A model generated the notes under the pieces. That model saw nothing but the letters and a program-made list of their open reading frames with translations. It made no database searches and was not told where the DNA came from. Position numbers and translations under genes: made by a program. From an uncultured Clostridium sp. (GTDB lineage: Bacteria > Bacillota > Clostridia > Lachnospirales > Lachnospiraceae): DNA of 64,000 nucleotides. Below, piece after piece: positions 23,753 through 32,206 of this stretch (the first letter of the stretch is position 1; each line of letters opens with the position of its first letter). The stretch covers positions 1-64,000 of the forward strand of contig UQBG01000001.1 in the NCBI GenBank assembly GCA_900539185.1, given 5' to 3'.

Positions 23753-24577
23753 ATGTCACAGCTGCCCGGCATTTCAACTGCATACAAAAAGGATGGAACT
23801 CCGTATTATCGTGCTTCCGTTACTTATAATCGAAAGCATATCAGCCTTGGAAGCTACCCTTCTGCTACAGACGGTTCTGCCGCTTATCAGGAAGCACTTC
23901 TGCTGCTTTCCGACCACAGAAGCGTATCCGACTATACCGAGGACTCCCCATTGACTTTTTCGAAATACGTGATTCTTGCAAACCTAAAAACAAACGGCAT
24001 CTATTTTAAAACCCCGATTTACCTGTATCCGGACTATTTTTTATATCACATATCTCCGGAGCTGGCTCTGAAGTTTGATCGGGACGATCTCTTCTTCTAT
24101 GCTTCCCATACAATTCAGCAAAAAGGCGGTTATCTGTTTGTCTGCCATTACGGCAGTCAGTATAGTATCCTGAGCCGCTACGGAATCCGCCGATTCGCCA
24201 TAGAAGGACGGGACTACCTCTTTATGAACGGAGATCGTCATGACTATCGCTATCAGAATATCAAAGTAATAAACCACTATATGGGCGTAACAACGTCTCA
24301 AAGTCATGGAAAGACGACCTATACTGCAACGATTCATACAAACGGAAACTACATCGTCGGTCGTTACCAAACGGAAGAAGATGCCGCAATCGCTTATAAT
24401 AAAGCGGCTGACTATCTGCAATCAAACGGCTACCGGAAACAATATATCCAGAACTATATCAGCAACATCTCCTCTATGGAATATGCCGACCGCTATCAGT
24501 CACTGGAGATATCTGACAAACTAAAGAATGTAATAAAACCGGGTACCGACTCATACACTAACACCAATGAACGCTAA
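23753..24577 (+). CDS. AP2-domain protein with degenerate HNH core (AP2-HNH-AP2)
   Basis: A 274-residue protein. N-terminal AP2-like strand set (about 5-50): GISTAYKKDGTPYYRASVTY, HISLGSYPSATDGSAAYQEA. A second AP2 domain lies at about 180-240: YMGVTTSQSHGKTTYTATIH, YIVGRYQTEEDAAIAYNKAA. The segment between (about 105-180) ends DYLFMNGDRHDYRYQNIKVINHY, which aligns by shape with the D-H-I-N-x-D ... N-R-x-x-N-L-R-V core of HNH-AP2 homing endonucleases but lacks the DH pair and Asn, so it should not cut DNA. A DNA-binding regulator derived from a homing endonuclease is the likeliest reading. It is followed 10 bases later by the PdaB-like deacetylase gene, probably co-transcribed. Confidence 0.72.
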   Translation: MSQLPGISTAYKKDGTPYYRASVTYNRKHISLGSYPSATDGSAAYQEALLLLSDHRSVSDYTEDSPLTFSKYVILANLKTNGIYFKTPIYLYPDYFLYHISPELALKFDRDDLFFYASHTIQQKGGYLFVCHYGSQYSILSRYGIRRFAIEGRDYLFMNGDRHDYRYQNIKVINHYMGVTTSQSHGKTTYTATIHTNGNYIVGRYQTEEDAAIAYNKAADYLQSNGYRKQYIQNYISNISSMEYADRYQSLEISDKLKNVIKPGTDSYTNTNER

Positions 24578-24587
24578 AGGATCACCT

Positions 24588-25403
24588 ATGCATTCCTATG
24601 ATTTATCCTGTATGCGGTGTGCTACCGCAATCCTGCTCACCGCCGTCTGTTTCTACACCGCCATCTATTCCCGGCAACAGCATTCTGTTAACGAACCCTC
24701 TGTCTCCTCAGCTTCCATCTATGTAGCATCTGATCGTACCAGAGCAGAACTTCCCATATACTGTGTGCAGACAGAAAAGCCTGTCGTTGCCCTGACCTTT
24801 GATGCTGCCTGGGGCGATGAGGATCTCTCCGATATACTGTCCACCTTAGAAGCACATCAGGCAACCGCCACCTTCTTTGTATCCGGGGACTGGGTGGAAA
24901 AATATCCGGATGCCGTCCAAGCGATTCATGCTGCCGGTCACGAGCTGGCAAATCACGGAACCAACCACCGCCATATGCCTCAGTTAAGTGAAAAAGCCAT
25001 GGCGGAAGAAATCATACAATGTCATGAGCGCGTCTACGCTCTTACTCATACAAATATGACTGCCTTTCGTGCTCCTTACAGTGACTGGAATGAAACCGTT
25101 GTAGCCGTAGCAAGGTCCTGTGGATATTCCAGTATCAATCAAAGCGTAGACTCGGTCGACTGGAAAGACTATGGCGTAGACAGCATTATTGAAACCGTTA
25201 TGAATGATCCGGATCTGGATAACGGTGCTATTATCCTGCTTCATAATGGTGCCACTTATACGAGTGCCGCTCTGGATGCGCTTCTTACCCGTCTGGAATC
25301 AGATGGTTATTCCTTCGTTACAATCTCAGACCTTATTTATCTGGAAAATTATTCCATTGACCACACCGGAAAGCAGATACCGGATTCGGCCGTTCAAAAC
25401 TGA
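24588..25403 (+). CDS. PdaB-like polysaccharide deacetylase (NodB domain)
   Basis: A 271-residue membrane-anchored carbohydrate esterase family 4 protein. N-terminal span at about 8-22, then the NodB domain: motif 1 is ALTFDAAWGDED in place of TFDDG, as in the PdaB/YlxY-like branch; motif 2 HGTNHRHM (metal His pair); motif 3 RAPYSDWN; motif 4 VDWKDYG; motif 5 IILLHNGA. It should remove acetyl groups from peptidoglycan or another wall sugar outside the cell. With only one Asp in motif 1, activity may differ from classic chitooligosaccharide deacetylases. ATG 24588 follows AAAGGA by 6 bases. It is encoded directly after the AP2 protein. Confidence 0.85.
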   Translation: MHSYDLSCMRCATAILLTAVCFYTAIYSRQQHSVNEPSVSSASIYVASDRTRAELPIYCVQTEKPVVALTFDAAWGDEDLSDILSTLEAHQATATFFVSGDWVEKYPDAVQAIHAAGHELANHGTNHRHMPQLSEKAMAEEIIQCHERVYALTHTNMTAFRAPYSDWNETVVAVARSCGYSSINQSVDSVDWKDYGVDSIIETVMNDPDLDNGAIILLHNGATYTSAALDALLTRLESDGYSFVTISDLIYLENYSIDHTGKQIPDSAVQN

Positions 25404-25472
25404 TAGGGATAAAATAAAAAGAATCAGACATACTAACTAGGCAGATTAAATCAAAAGTAAAGGAGTCTGATT

Positions 25473-25802
25473 ATGAAAAATTTCAAAAAAATTCTAATCC
25501 TATGTTCCTGCTTTACCTTGATCTCCTGCACCTTTGTCGGCTGTGGTAAGAATAACAACGGTATGGATACCAATTCCAACAGTTCTTCAAACGGAAACAA
25601 CGTTATAAATGATGCAGGAAATGCCGTAGACAATGTAGGAAATGATGTCGGCGATATCGTAGATGACGCAGGAAATGCGGTGAACGATGCAGCTCATGGC
25701 GCCGGTGATGTCATCCGTGATGTAACGGATGATGCTGACACCATGATAAACGACGCAACCGGCGGCACCGGAAGTTCAACCGAAACCAATCGGAACCGCT
25801 AG
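25473..25802 (+). CDS. Small lipoprotein with Asp/Asn/Gly/Val-rich helical repeats
   Basis: A 109-residue lipoprotein: signal peptide ending in the lipobox TFVGC (Cys about residue 24), an Asn/Ser-rich spacer, then about 55 residues of degenerate 11-residue repeats (NDAGNAVDNVG, NDVGDIVDDAG, NAVNDAAHGAG, DVIRDVTDDAD, TMINDATGG). The period suggests an amphipathic helix or a coiled-coil-like stalk at the membrane surface. Function unknown; such repeats are easily misread as coding artefacts, but AAAGGAG before the ATG and the terminator after the stop support a real gene. Confidence 0.75.
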   Translation: MKNFKKILILCSCFTLISCTFVGCGKNNNGMDTNSNSSSNGNNVINDAGNAVDNVGNDVGDIVDDAGNAVNDAAHGAGDVIRDVTDDADTMINDATGGTGSSTETNRNR

Positions 25803-25827
25803 TCATTGACACCCTGACAAACCTGAA

Positions 25828-25868
25828 AATCCTCTGACTACGAAGATTTCTTCCCGCGTCAGAGGATT
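25828..25868. terminator. Bidirectional terminator
   Basis: AATCCTCTGAC (25828-25838) and GTCAGAGGATT (25858-25868) form a perfect 11-bp stem between two convergent genes, with T-runs leaving on both strands (TTTTTC on plus, ATTTTC on minus). Confidence 0.85.
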
Positions 25869-25871
25869 TTT

Positions 25872-26219
25872 CTACTTCTTCATTCGTCTGCGTCGTTCCA
25901 TCTCGTCATACTGTTCATACATATACTGCACTCCATTTTCCAAAACATAATAATGAAGAATATACGGCACCAGAAGCACCAGTAACGCAATTAACAAAAC
26001 TGCATACAGAAGCTGCGGGTTCCAGACCAGTACCAGACAGTCCAAGACCGTCACCAGAGCAAACAGGATCATAATCAGCTCATGCACAAGTCTCTCATGC
26101 ATAAAGAACTGAATCTGTATCAAATGCTGCTGTTCCTCTTCTGCGTAATCCATTCCTTCCGGCGGATTCTCCAGAAGCTGATCGATTTCTTTTATGTAAC
26201 TCTGTATTCGTTTTCTCAT
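25872..26219 (-). CDS. Small two-span membrane protein beside Csp-like protease
   Basis: A 115-residue protein with two adjacent membrane spans (about 44-62 and 66-88, rich in Leu/Val) flanked by charged cytoplasmic parts (RKRIQSYIKEIDQLLE at the start, YEQYDEMERRRRMKK at the end). I do not recognise a family. ATG 26219 is taken because GGAGG lies 7 bases upstream; the ATG two codons earlier is too close. It starts 24 bases after the subtilase gene and is likely in the same transcript. Confidence 0.65.
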   Translation of the reverse strand: MRKRIQSYIKEIDQLLENPPEGMDYAEEEQQHLIQIQFFMHERLVHELIMILFALVTVLDCLVLVWNPQLLYAVLLIALLVLLVPYILHYYVLENGVQYMYEQYDEMERRRRMKK

Positions 26220-26243
26220 AGCCATTCCTCCATTTTTCTTCTC

Positions 26244-28004
26244 CTATGGATCCGTCTGTTGCAGGCCCTGAAAGGTACCGTACAGATTCAGAGTGCCATA
26301 CCCCCACAGTGGATTTGGATACTGTTGATCCGGGCGTCTGTCAGCTCCGCGGATCAGATATCGTTTTATCTGAATACCACTCATCCGGGTAAACCGCCGG
26401 ATCCTTACCCACTCCATCATCAGTGCAGCCGCGCCCGCCACATGAGCTGCAGCAATGCTGGTTCCGCTCTTCCGGACATAACCATAACTACCATCCGGCC
26501 GCATCAGTCCGGGGCCATATACTTCCACTCCGGGAGCCGCCAGATCCGGTTTGATCTGATTACTGATAGTATACCCCCTTCCTGCCTCCACGTACAGACT
26601 ATCCGTCAAATGATTATACGCTGTAGCGGCGATCGGTCCCAGTGCCGTCGATGGTTCCGTCAGTGTCACAGCCGGATCCGGCCGCAAAAAAAAGGTATTG
26701 TCTGTTACAAAGTTGCGAATCGGCAGCCAGACATGGAATCGATTCTCCATGCTTCCACTCCCATATACCCGAAATCTCCAGATGCCTTCTGTCGGTTCTT
26801 GTATGCGGACATAGATCAACTGCTTTCCGGATAACGCTTCTACCAGCACATAGGTCACTTCTACAACTGTCCGTTCAAACAGGAATCGATAGGTCTCCTG
26901 TTTCTGAAAGCCCGGCGGAATCCGGCGTACGATCTCTCCGTAAGGAGACTCTATACCCAGCGCATAGGTATTGGGCACATCTCCCCAGATTTCCATGATA
27001 AATCCGGGGTCCTCCGCTCCCACATTCACCTCCACGACCTCGTAGGTATCATTTCCTGCCACACTACCGGAAAAATGATGTCTCGCATTTCCTTCATTTC
27101 CCACCGGAAGAGACACCAGCATCCCCGGCGATGTACAGATCCGATCCAGATACTGGTTCAGGATTCCCTGTCCGCTATGATCCCCGCTATTCGTACCGAC
27201 TCCCAGATAAATACTGATCTGTTGATTCCGTTCGGTTGCCTGCTGCTGTAGATAATACACGGCCAGCATCAGATCTGTTTCCTGATATACCTCCGTCTCC
27301 TCAATGAAGTAAAAGTCCTTCAGATACTGCTTTGCCTGCTTCAGCTTCACAACCAGAATATCTGCATCCGGTGCAGCTCCGATAAACCCATTTGTCTCAT
27401 CTTCATTCCCGGCTATAATCCCCGCCACAAAGGTTCCATGCCCATTGGTATCCTCAGACGGTACAATCTCCAGCGGATTCTCCGACTGCAGTGCCTGATT
27501 GATCCTGTCCTCTGTATACTCGCTTCCATAGCCTACACCTGCCGGTACTGTTCCGGTCTGTATCCCCTGATCCCAGATTGCCTTGATTCTGGTTGTTCCA
27601 TCCGCCTTCCGAAACAACGGATTTTGATAATCAATCCCCGTATCTATAATTCCTACCAGAATTCCGGAACCACGCAGTTTCAGCACCGGCTGGTTCTGTA
27701 TACGAATAATCCCACTTGCTTCCATACTGCTGGTATCCATCAACCCATAGCACTTCGGCAATGTATAATATAGATTTTCCAGTGCCCGCATCAGATCCGA
27801 TTCTTCCTTCCGCACCGATACGACCGCCAGATGCATATCCAGAATCTTTAGACATTCTCCCTGAAAAAATGTACGCAACTCCTCTGCATTTCCATTATAG
27901 GATATTACATAGTCTGCATAATACTCACTCACGATTTGTTCCCTGCACTGATTTCGACCTTCGCCATTTTCGCTGCTGATATCCATACTCATAAGCCCTA
28001 TCAT
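26244..28004 (-). CDS. Csp-like S8 (subtilisin) family protease
   Basis: A 586-residue subtilase resembling clostridial germination proteases CspA/B/C. An N-terminal prodomain-like part (about 20-100) precedes the catalytic core with Asp121 in GIIDTGIDYQNP, His189 in NGHGTFVAGI and Ser516 in SGTSIAAAHVAGA, with the jelly-roll-type insertion expected between His and Ser. All three catalytic residues are present, so it should be active (in Clostridioides only CspB is). No signal peptide is visible. The start is uncertain among closely spaced ATGs. Role in spore germination (cortex-lytic SleC activation) is an inference from family. Confidence 0.85.
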   Translation of the reverse strand: MIGLMSMDISSENGEGRNQCREQIVSEYYADYVISYNGNAEELRTFFQGECLKILDMHLAVVSVRKEESDLMRALENLYYTLPKCYGLMDTSSMEASGIIRIQNQPVLKLRGSGILVGIIDTGIDYQNPLFRKADGTTRIKAIWDQGIQTGTVPAGVGYGSEYTEDRINQALQSENPLEIVPSEDTNGHGTFVAGIIAGNEDETNGFIGAAPDADILVVKLKQAKQYLKDFYFIEETEVYQETDLMLAVYYLQQQATERNQQISIYLGVGTNSGDHSGQGILNQYLDRICTSPGMLVSLPVGNEGNARHHFSGSVAGNDTYEVVEVNVGAEDPGFIMEIWGDVPNTYALGIESPYGEIVRRIPPGFQKQETYRFLFERTVVEVTYVLVEALSGKQLIYVRIQEPTEGIWRFRVYGSGSMENRFHVWLPIRNFVTDNTFFLRPDPAVTLTEPSTALGPIAATAYNHLTDSLYVEAGRGYTISNQIKPDLAAPGVEVYGPGLMRPDGSYGYVRKSGTSIAAAHVAGAAALMMEWVRIRRFTRMSGIQIKRYLIRGADRRPDQQYPNPLWGYGTLNLYGTFQGLQQTDP

Positions 28005-28025
28005 TTTCTTTATATCAGAATATGC

Positions 28026-28059
28026 AAAAACCCGGATGAAATTCTTCCTTCACCCGGGT
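28026..28059 (-). terminator. Terminator after the DivIVA-like gene
   Basis: Minus-strand ACCCGGGTGAA and TTCATCCGGGT pair with a single wobble and run into TTTTT, between the DivIVA-like gene and the Csp-like gene. Confidence 0.8.
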
Positions 28060-28080
28060 GTACTGTGTATTATTCAAATT

Positions 28081-28773
28081 CTACAGGAACGTAAAGCCTT
28101 CCTCTTCATCGTCATCATTGCCGATCAGCATACTCTCGTCAACCTTTGTCTCTACTTCACCGGCATATACTTCATCATCATCCTCTGCACCGGTATCTAC
28201 GGCTGCGGCAGTCTGTACATCCTCTTTCTTTTCCTGCTCTGCTTCCTTTGCCACTGAGCTCCTCAGATCTGCAAAGATATCACGGAATCCGCCATTATTC
28301 ACCGACTCTTCCTTCTTCTCCGGCTCTGCAAATATTGGATCCGGTGTATATTCCTTCTTTGTTTCTGCCACCGTCTCCTCGACCGGTGATGCCTCTGTCT
28401 TCACCGGTTCCGATTCAATATCTGCACCGGTCTTGATCAGATCATCTGTCAGCTTACTGATTCTTCTCTCAGCTGCCTCCAACTCCCGCTTCAGGGATGC
28501 ATTTTCTTTTTTCAGAGACTCTGCTTCTGCATTTGTACGATCTGCCTTCTTCTGAGCCTCTGTTACTTCATTCTGCAGATTATACAGCTTTAATGCATTT
28601 TCACGGTTAGAATCCGACAGGGTATTATTCTGCTCCTTCAACACCTGAATCTGCAGCTGAAGTTCCTCATACGCGGAACTAACCTGACTCAGGTACATAT
28701 ATACTTCATTCTTGTTCAATCCGAGAATGGCTTTGCTAAACCGCTTCTCACTGGATACTACTATTTCGTTCAT
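28081..28773 (-). CDS. DivIVA-domain coiled-coil protein
   Basis: A 230-residue protein with a short N-terminal domain like the DivIVA lipid-binding motif (KRFSKAILGLNKNEVYMYLSQV, about 10-31), a long predicted coiled coil (about 32-110, heptad-rich, LQLQIQVLKEQNNTL, SLKKENASLKRELEAAERR), and an acidic disordered tail (Glu/Asp/Val-rich, ending GNDDDEEEGFTFL). DivIVA/GpsB relatives mark curved membrane and septa. It has its own promoter inside the end of the upstream gldG-like gene and its own terminator. Confidence 0.75.
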   Translation of the reverse strand: MNEIVVSSEKRFSKAILGLNKNEVYMYLSQVSSAYEELQLQIQVLKEQNNTLSDSNRENALKLYNLQNEVTEAQKKADRTNAEAESLKKENASLKRELEAAERRISKLTDDLIKTGADIESEPVKTEASPVEETVAETKKEYTPDPIFAEPEKKEESVNNGGFRDIFADLRSSVAKEAEQEKKEDVQTAAAVDTGAEDDDEVYAGEVETKVDESMLIGNDDDEEEGFTFL

Positions 28774-28831
28774 TCACTATCTCCCTTTCTGTAAAAAGTA
28801 CCAAAATTCTTCTCGATTTTTAGATACTTTG

Positions 28832-28860
28832 ATTATAGCAAAACAATTACGAAACTTCAA
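28832..28860 (-). promoter_or_regulatory. Promoter of the DivIVA-like gene
   Basis: Minus-strand TTGAAG (28860-28855), 17-base spacer, TATAAT (28837-28832). The -35 hexamer lies within the last codons of the gldG-like gene. Confidence 0.7.
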
Positions 28861-30304
28861 TATCTTCTTTCTTAACATCCGGCTGCTCTTCCGGTTTTTC
28901 AAACTGTTGGGACCGTTTTCTTCGCAGCAGCACTACAATCACACCTACCACCAGTATCACCAGAGGAATTCCTGCAATTCCCAGTGTGCTGAAGATCAGC
29001 ACCTGCCGGCTGGTATAGATATTCGAATCAAAGGTAATCTCCTTGCCGCGAATCGATATCTTATCAGCATCACCTACCAGATAATTGATTCCGTTCAGAA
29101 AGAAGTCCTCGTTATTACCGTTTACTACCGAATTCACATCATCCGTCATTGCATTTCCGGTAGCCAGAGCAATCACAGTTCCCTTGTTCTCTGTTTCAGA
29201 CAAAGCTGCCAGATAGAACGGTCCCTGGATATCATCATCTTCTCTGGATAAATAATCCGAGTTCAGATTTACCTTTGAGTATGCATAGTCAGAGGTTTCT
29301 ACCAGCCCTGTTACGGTATCATCCCCATTTGACTGAATCGTTAAGCCCTTTGTTACCGGGAAGAGAAGTGCCATACCCTTCTGATACAGCTCATGTGTAA
29401 TCTCTGTATCTTCAATCGTCGGTATAATATAGCTCGGTGTCGATGTTCCGTCCGAGGTTGTATAAATCTTACTGCTATCCTGCTCCAGTACGATACCCTC
29501 TGTCACCTGAATTCCGTACTCGTCGAGCAGATCGTACAGATTCTCCGTATCCACGGTAGCTTCCATAATATAATACAGACAGCCTCCCCGATCCAGATAC
29601 TCCCGCAGCTTTTGGCACTCATCCTCTGAGAAGTCATTCAGTGGTGCATTGATCAAAACGACCGAAGCATCCTCCGGAACCTCAGAAACAGTCAGTAACG
29701 AAAGATCCTCCAGTGAATAGTTGTCTTTCATAAGCCCATTCTGGAAGCTACTCGATAATGTCAGCTCATCATGGCCGGTCGTCTGATAGATCACCAGCGT
29801 TTCACCGTCATTTACCGTATTGATTGCAGACGTCAGCAGTCCCTCCAGTTCATAGGTGATCTCATAGGAGGAATAGGAACTGCCTGCTGATATATCCGTA
29901 AAGTCTGCAGAATCCAGGTATACGTTATTTTCCCCACACTCCACGATTATGCTATCCGTATTGATCGTCGTATCACTTGTATAATTCGAAGCAAATCCCG
30001 GATACAGATTCTGATCTCGGTATAAGATCTCTATATGCTTGCTATACTTCGTATACTGCTGCAGAATCTGTTTATAATCCGTCGGCACCGCATCCTCAGA
30101 ATCCAGCACATACAGCGTCACATCCTGTTCCAGCCCTTTTAGTATACTCTTGGTCTGATCCGATATCGTATAGATGCTCTTGGGGGTCATATCCCATGAG
30201 ACATTCAGCTTTCCGATCAGAATATTTGCAGCCACTGCAATTGCCAGAATCACTACTACCGATACAGAAGACCAAATCCCCAGCTTCAACTTCTTATCCT
30301 TCAT
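28847..30304 (-). CDS. GldG-family ABC transporter auxiliary protein
   Basis: A 485-residue membrane protein of the GldG family, which accompanies GldF-type ABC permeases. N-terminal span (about 10-30), then the large extracellular domain beginning WDMTPKSIYTISDQTKSILKG, with DSEDAVPTDYKQILQQYTKY and SVVLINAPLNDFSEDECQKLREYL, ending in a C-terminal span (about 440-465) and a charged tail. Start at 30304 follows GGAGGTGAGG. The gene begins 11 bases after the permease. In Bacteroidetes the GldAFG set is tied to gliding; in Firmicutes the cargo is unknown. Confidence 0.82.
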   Translation of the reverse strand: MKDKKLKLGIWSSVSVVVILAIAVAANILIGKLNVSWDMTPKSIYTISDQTKSILKGLEQDVTLYVLDSEDAVPTDYKQILQQYTKYSKHIEILYRDQNLYPGFASNYTSDTTINTDSIIVECGENNVYLDSADFTDISAGSSYSSYEITYELEGLLTSAINTVNDGETLVIYQTTGHDELTLSSSFQNGLMKDNYSLEDLSLLTVSEVPEDASVVLINAPLNDFSEDECQKLREYLDRGGCLYYIMEATVDTENLYDLLDEYGIQVTEGIVLEQDSSKIYTTSDGTSTPSYIIPTIEDTEITHELYQKGMALLFPVTKGLTIQSNGDDTVTGLVETSDYAYSKVNLNSDYLSREDDDIQGPFYLAALSETENKGTVIALATGNAMTDDVNSVVNGNNEDFFLNGINYLVGDADKISIRGKEITFDSNIYTSRQVLIFSTLGIAGIPLVILVVGVIVVLLRRKRSQQFEKPEEQPDVKKEDIEVS

Positions 30305-30315
30305 ATCCTCACCTC

Positions 30316-31191
30316 CTACTTCCATCTCCGCTTCTCGATCACACGGGTTGTCAGGAACAGACACACCGCTGTCACCGTAAGCAGATATACAACAGAAGAC
30401 AGATTCACAATGCCATTTAAGAATTCCTCATATCGCGTCTCGATCGATAACCAGTTCAGACTATTTATCAGACCGTATACAAACCATTCTTTCTGCCAGA
30501 AGTAAAGTCCCGTTACCAGACCACCACCAAGCAGCATCACGATTGCTGCGATCTGTGGCTTCCGGGTGTCAATATAAAACAGCGCCGCAAGTGCTATGAC
30601 CACCAGTCCAAAGAACAGGAAGGTCGGTATGACTCCATTCGGCAACAGAGATACCAGCATCTTAAAGAACAGAATGAACAGGGTAGCCACCGCCGTTACG
30701 ATCACTGCAATCACCGGTTCCTCCGTGAGGCTCGAGATCAGGGTGCCAATTGAAATGATACACATTGCAAACAGGATCATTCCGATATATCCGCTCACCG
30801 TATTTGCTACCGGTATACTTCCGTTTAATGCAATAATAACCGGAAATACGGATATGATCAGCATGCCGGCAAAGAACACCGTTGCACATGCCAAAAACTT
30901 TCCAAGCACGATCTCCCACACAGACACCGGTGCCGTCAGCAGAAGCTGATCGGTCTTATGCTTCTTCTCCTCAGAAAACATACGCATCGTCAGAATCGGC
31001 ACCGAAATCGCATACGCAAATATCATATAGCTGAAATTACTCAGTACATAAGATGAAAAGTCATTATACCCGTTGGCAATATTCAGTATTGCAAAGTATA
31101 CCCCGGTGAATCCCACAAACAGTGCCAGGTATATGTATGCCTGCATGGATGTAAAATACGCCCGCAGCTCCCGTTTATAAATCGCTATCAT
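30316..31191 (-). CDS. ABC-2 type permease (GldF-like)
   Basis: A 291-residue ABC-2 family permease with six main membrane spans. It opens with MIAIYKRELRAYFTSMQAYI, typical of GldF/NosY-type permeases, and carries FSEEKKHKTDQLLLTAPVSVWEIVLGKFLA, the coupling-helix region. Its start overlaps the end of the ATPase by 4 bases, so ATPase, permease and GldG-like protein are made together as one transporter. Confidence 0.9.
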   Translation of the reverse strand: MIAIYKRELRAYFTSMQAYIYLALFVGFTGVYFAILNIANGYNDFSSYVLSNFSYMIFAYAISVPILTMRMFSEEKKHKTDQLLLTAPVSVWEIVLGKFLACATVFFAGMLIISVFPVIIALNGSIPVANTVSGYIGMILFAMCIISIGTLISSLTEEPVIAVIVTAVATLFILFFKMLVSLLPNGVIPTFLFFGLVVIALAALFYIDTRKPQIAAIVMLLGGGLVTGLYFWQKEWFVYGLINSLNWLSIETRYEEFLNGIVNLSSVVYLLTVTAVCLFLTTRVIEKRRWK

Positions 31192-32132
31192 GCCTCTTCC
31201 TCCTTTCCGGTCACCTTCAGGAATACATCCTCCAACGATAGTTGTTCTACATTTACGCTATATACGATCATCTGATTCTTTGCAAACAGTAGGAACAAAT
31301 CATCCCGAATATCGGTATCCTCTGCCGCCATCACCTGAAACTCATAGACCTCCTTCTCAATCTCACCGACCAAAGAAAAGTCCTTGATCAGATCCGTTTC
31401 CCGCAAAAGTTCATGGATCTTCTTCTTATCTCCTTTAACGACCAGACGCAGTCTTCTGAGATTGGTATATTCTGCCTCCAGCTTCTTGACTTCATTTTCT
31501 GCCGTAACTGCTCCATGATCCAGAATAATAATATGATCACACACCGTTTCGATCTCTGACAGAATATGAGAGCTCAAAATCACCGTATGTTCACCGGTCA
31601 GTGACCGAATCAGCTCCCGCATCTCTATGATCTGACTCGGATCTAAGCCTACCATCGGTTCGTCCAGAATCAGAACCGGTGGATTTCCCATCAATGCCTG
31701 TGCCAGACCAACCCGTTGCTTATATCCCTTTGATAAATGGCGGATCAACATCTGCTCCCGCTCGGTCAGATTCATTTTTTCCATAACCGCTGTTGCTTCT
31801 GCAACGGCTTCTTTCTTTTTCATTCCCTTCAGTTCTCCCACGAACTGCAGATACTCCCGAACGGTCATTTTTTCATAAAGCGGTGGCTGTTCCGGCAAGT
31901 ACCCCAGAAGCTTCTTCGCTTCCCTCGGCTGTTCAAGGATATCGATTCCCTGAATCTCTACTTCACCGGATGTATATGATAGATATCCGGTGATAATGTT
32001 CATCGTTGTAGACTTCCCGGCACCATTCTGCCCAAGCAATCCAACGATTTGCCCATCTTCTACCTGAAAGCTTATCCCCTTCAGTGCCTCATAACTGCCA
32101 TAGCACTTAACCAGATCTTTCACAAGCAGCAT
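31188..32132 (-). CDS. ABC transporter ATP-binding protein (GldA-like)
   Basis: A 314-residue ABC ATPase. Walker A is LLGQNGAGKSTTMNII (about 32-47), signature HLSKGYKQRVGLAQAL, Walker B VLILDEPMVGLDP, followed by HILSEIETVCDHIIILD (H-loop). The C-terminal 90 residues form the extra domain common to drug/antibiotic and Gld-type exporters. ATG 32132 follows CAGGAGGAACAG. It is the first gene of the three-gene exporter. Confidence 0.93.
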   Translation of the reverse strand: MLLVKDLVKCYGSYEALKGISFQVEDGQIVGLLGQNGAGKSTTMNIITGYLSYTSGEVEIQGIDILEQPREAKKLLGYLPEQPPLYEKMTVREYLQFVGELKGMKKKEAVAEATAVMEKMNLTEREQMLIRHLSKGYKQRVGLAQALMGNPPVLILDEPMVGLDPSQIIEMRELIRSLTGEHTVILSSHILSEIETVCDHIIILDHGAVTAENEVKKLEAEYTNLRRLRLVVKGDKKKIHELLRETDLIKDFSLVGEIEKEVYEFQVMAAEDTDIRDDLFLLFAKNQMIVYSVNVEQLSLEDVFLKVTGKEEEA

Positions 32133-32206
32133 ACTCTGTTCCTCCTGTTTCTTTCCATGCTTTTTTATATAGCATACACGCAAATTACGTCCAAACTGTG
32201 TTTTTC

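Noticed and set aside
24041..24421. 126-residue minus-strand frame opposite the AP2 gene
   Set aside because: No ribosome site or domain; it is the antisense of the well-supported AP2 protein.
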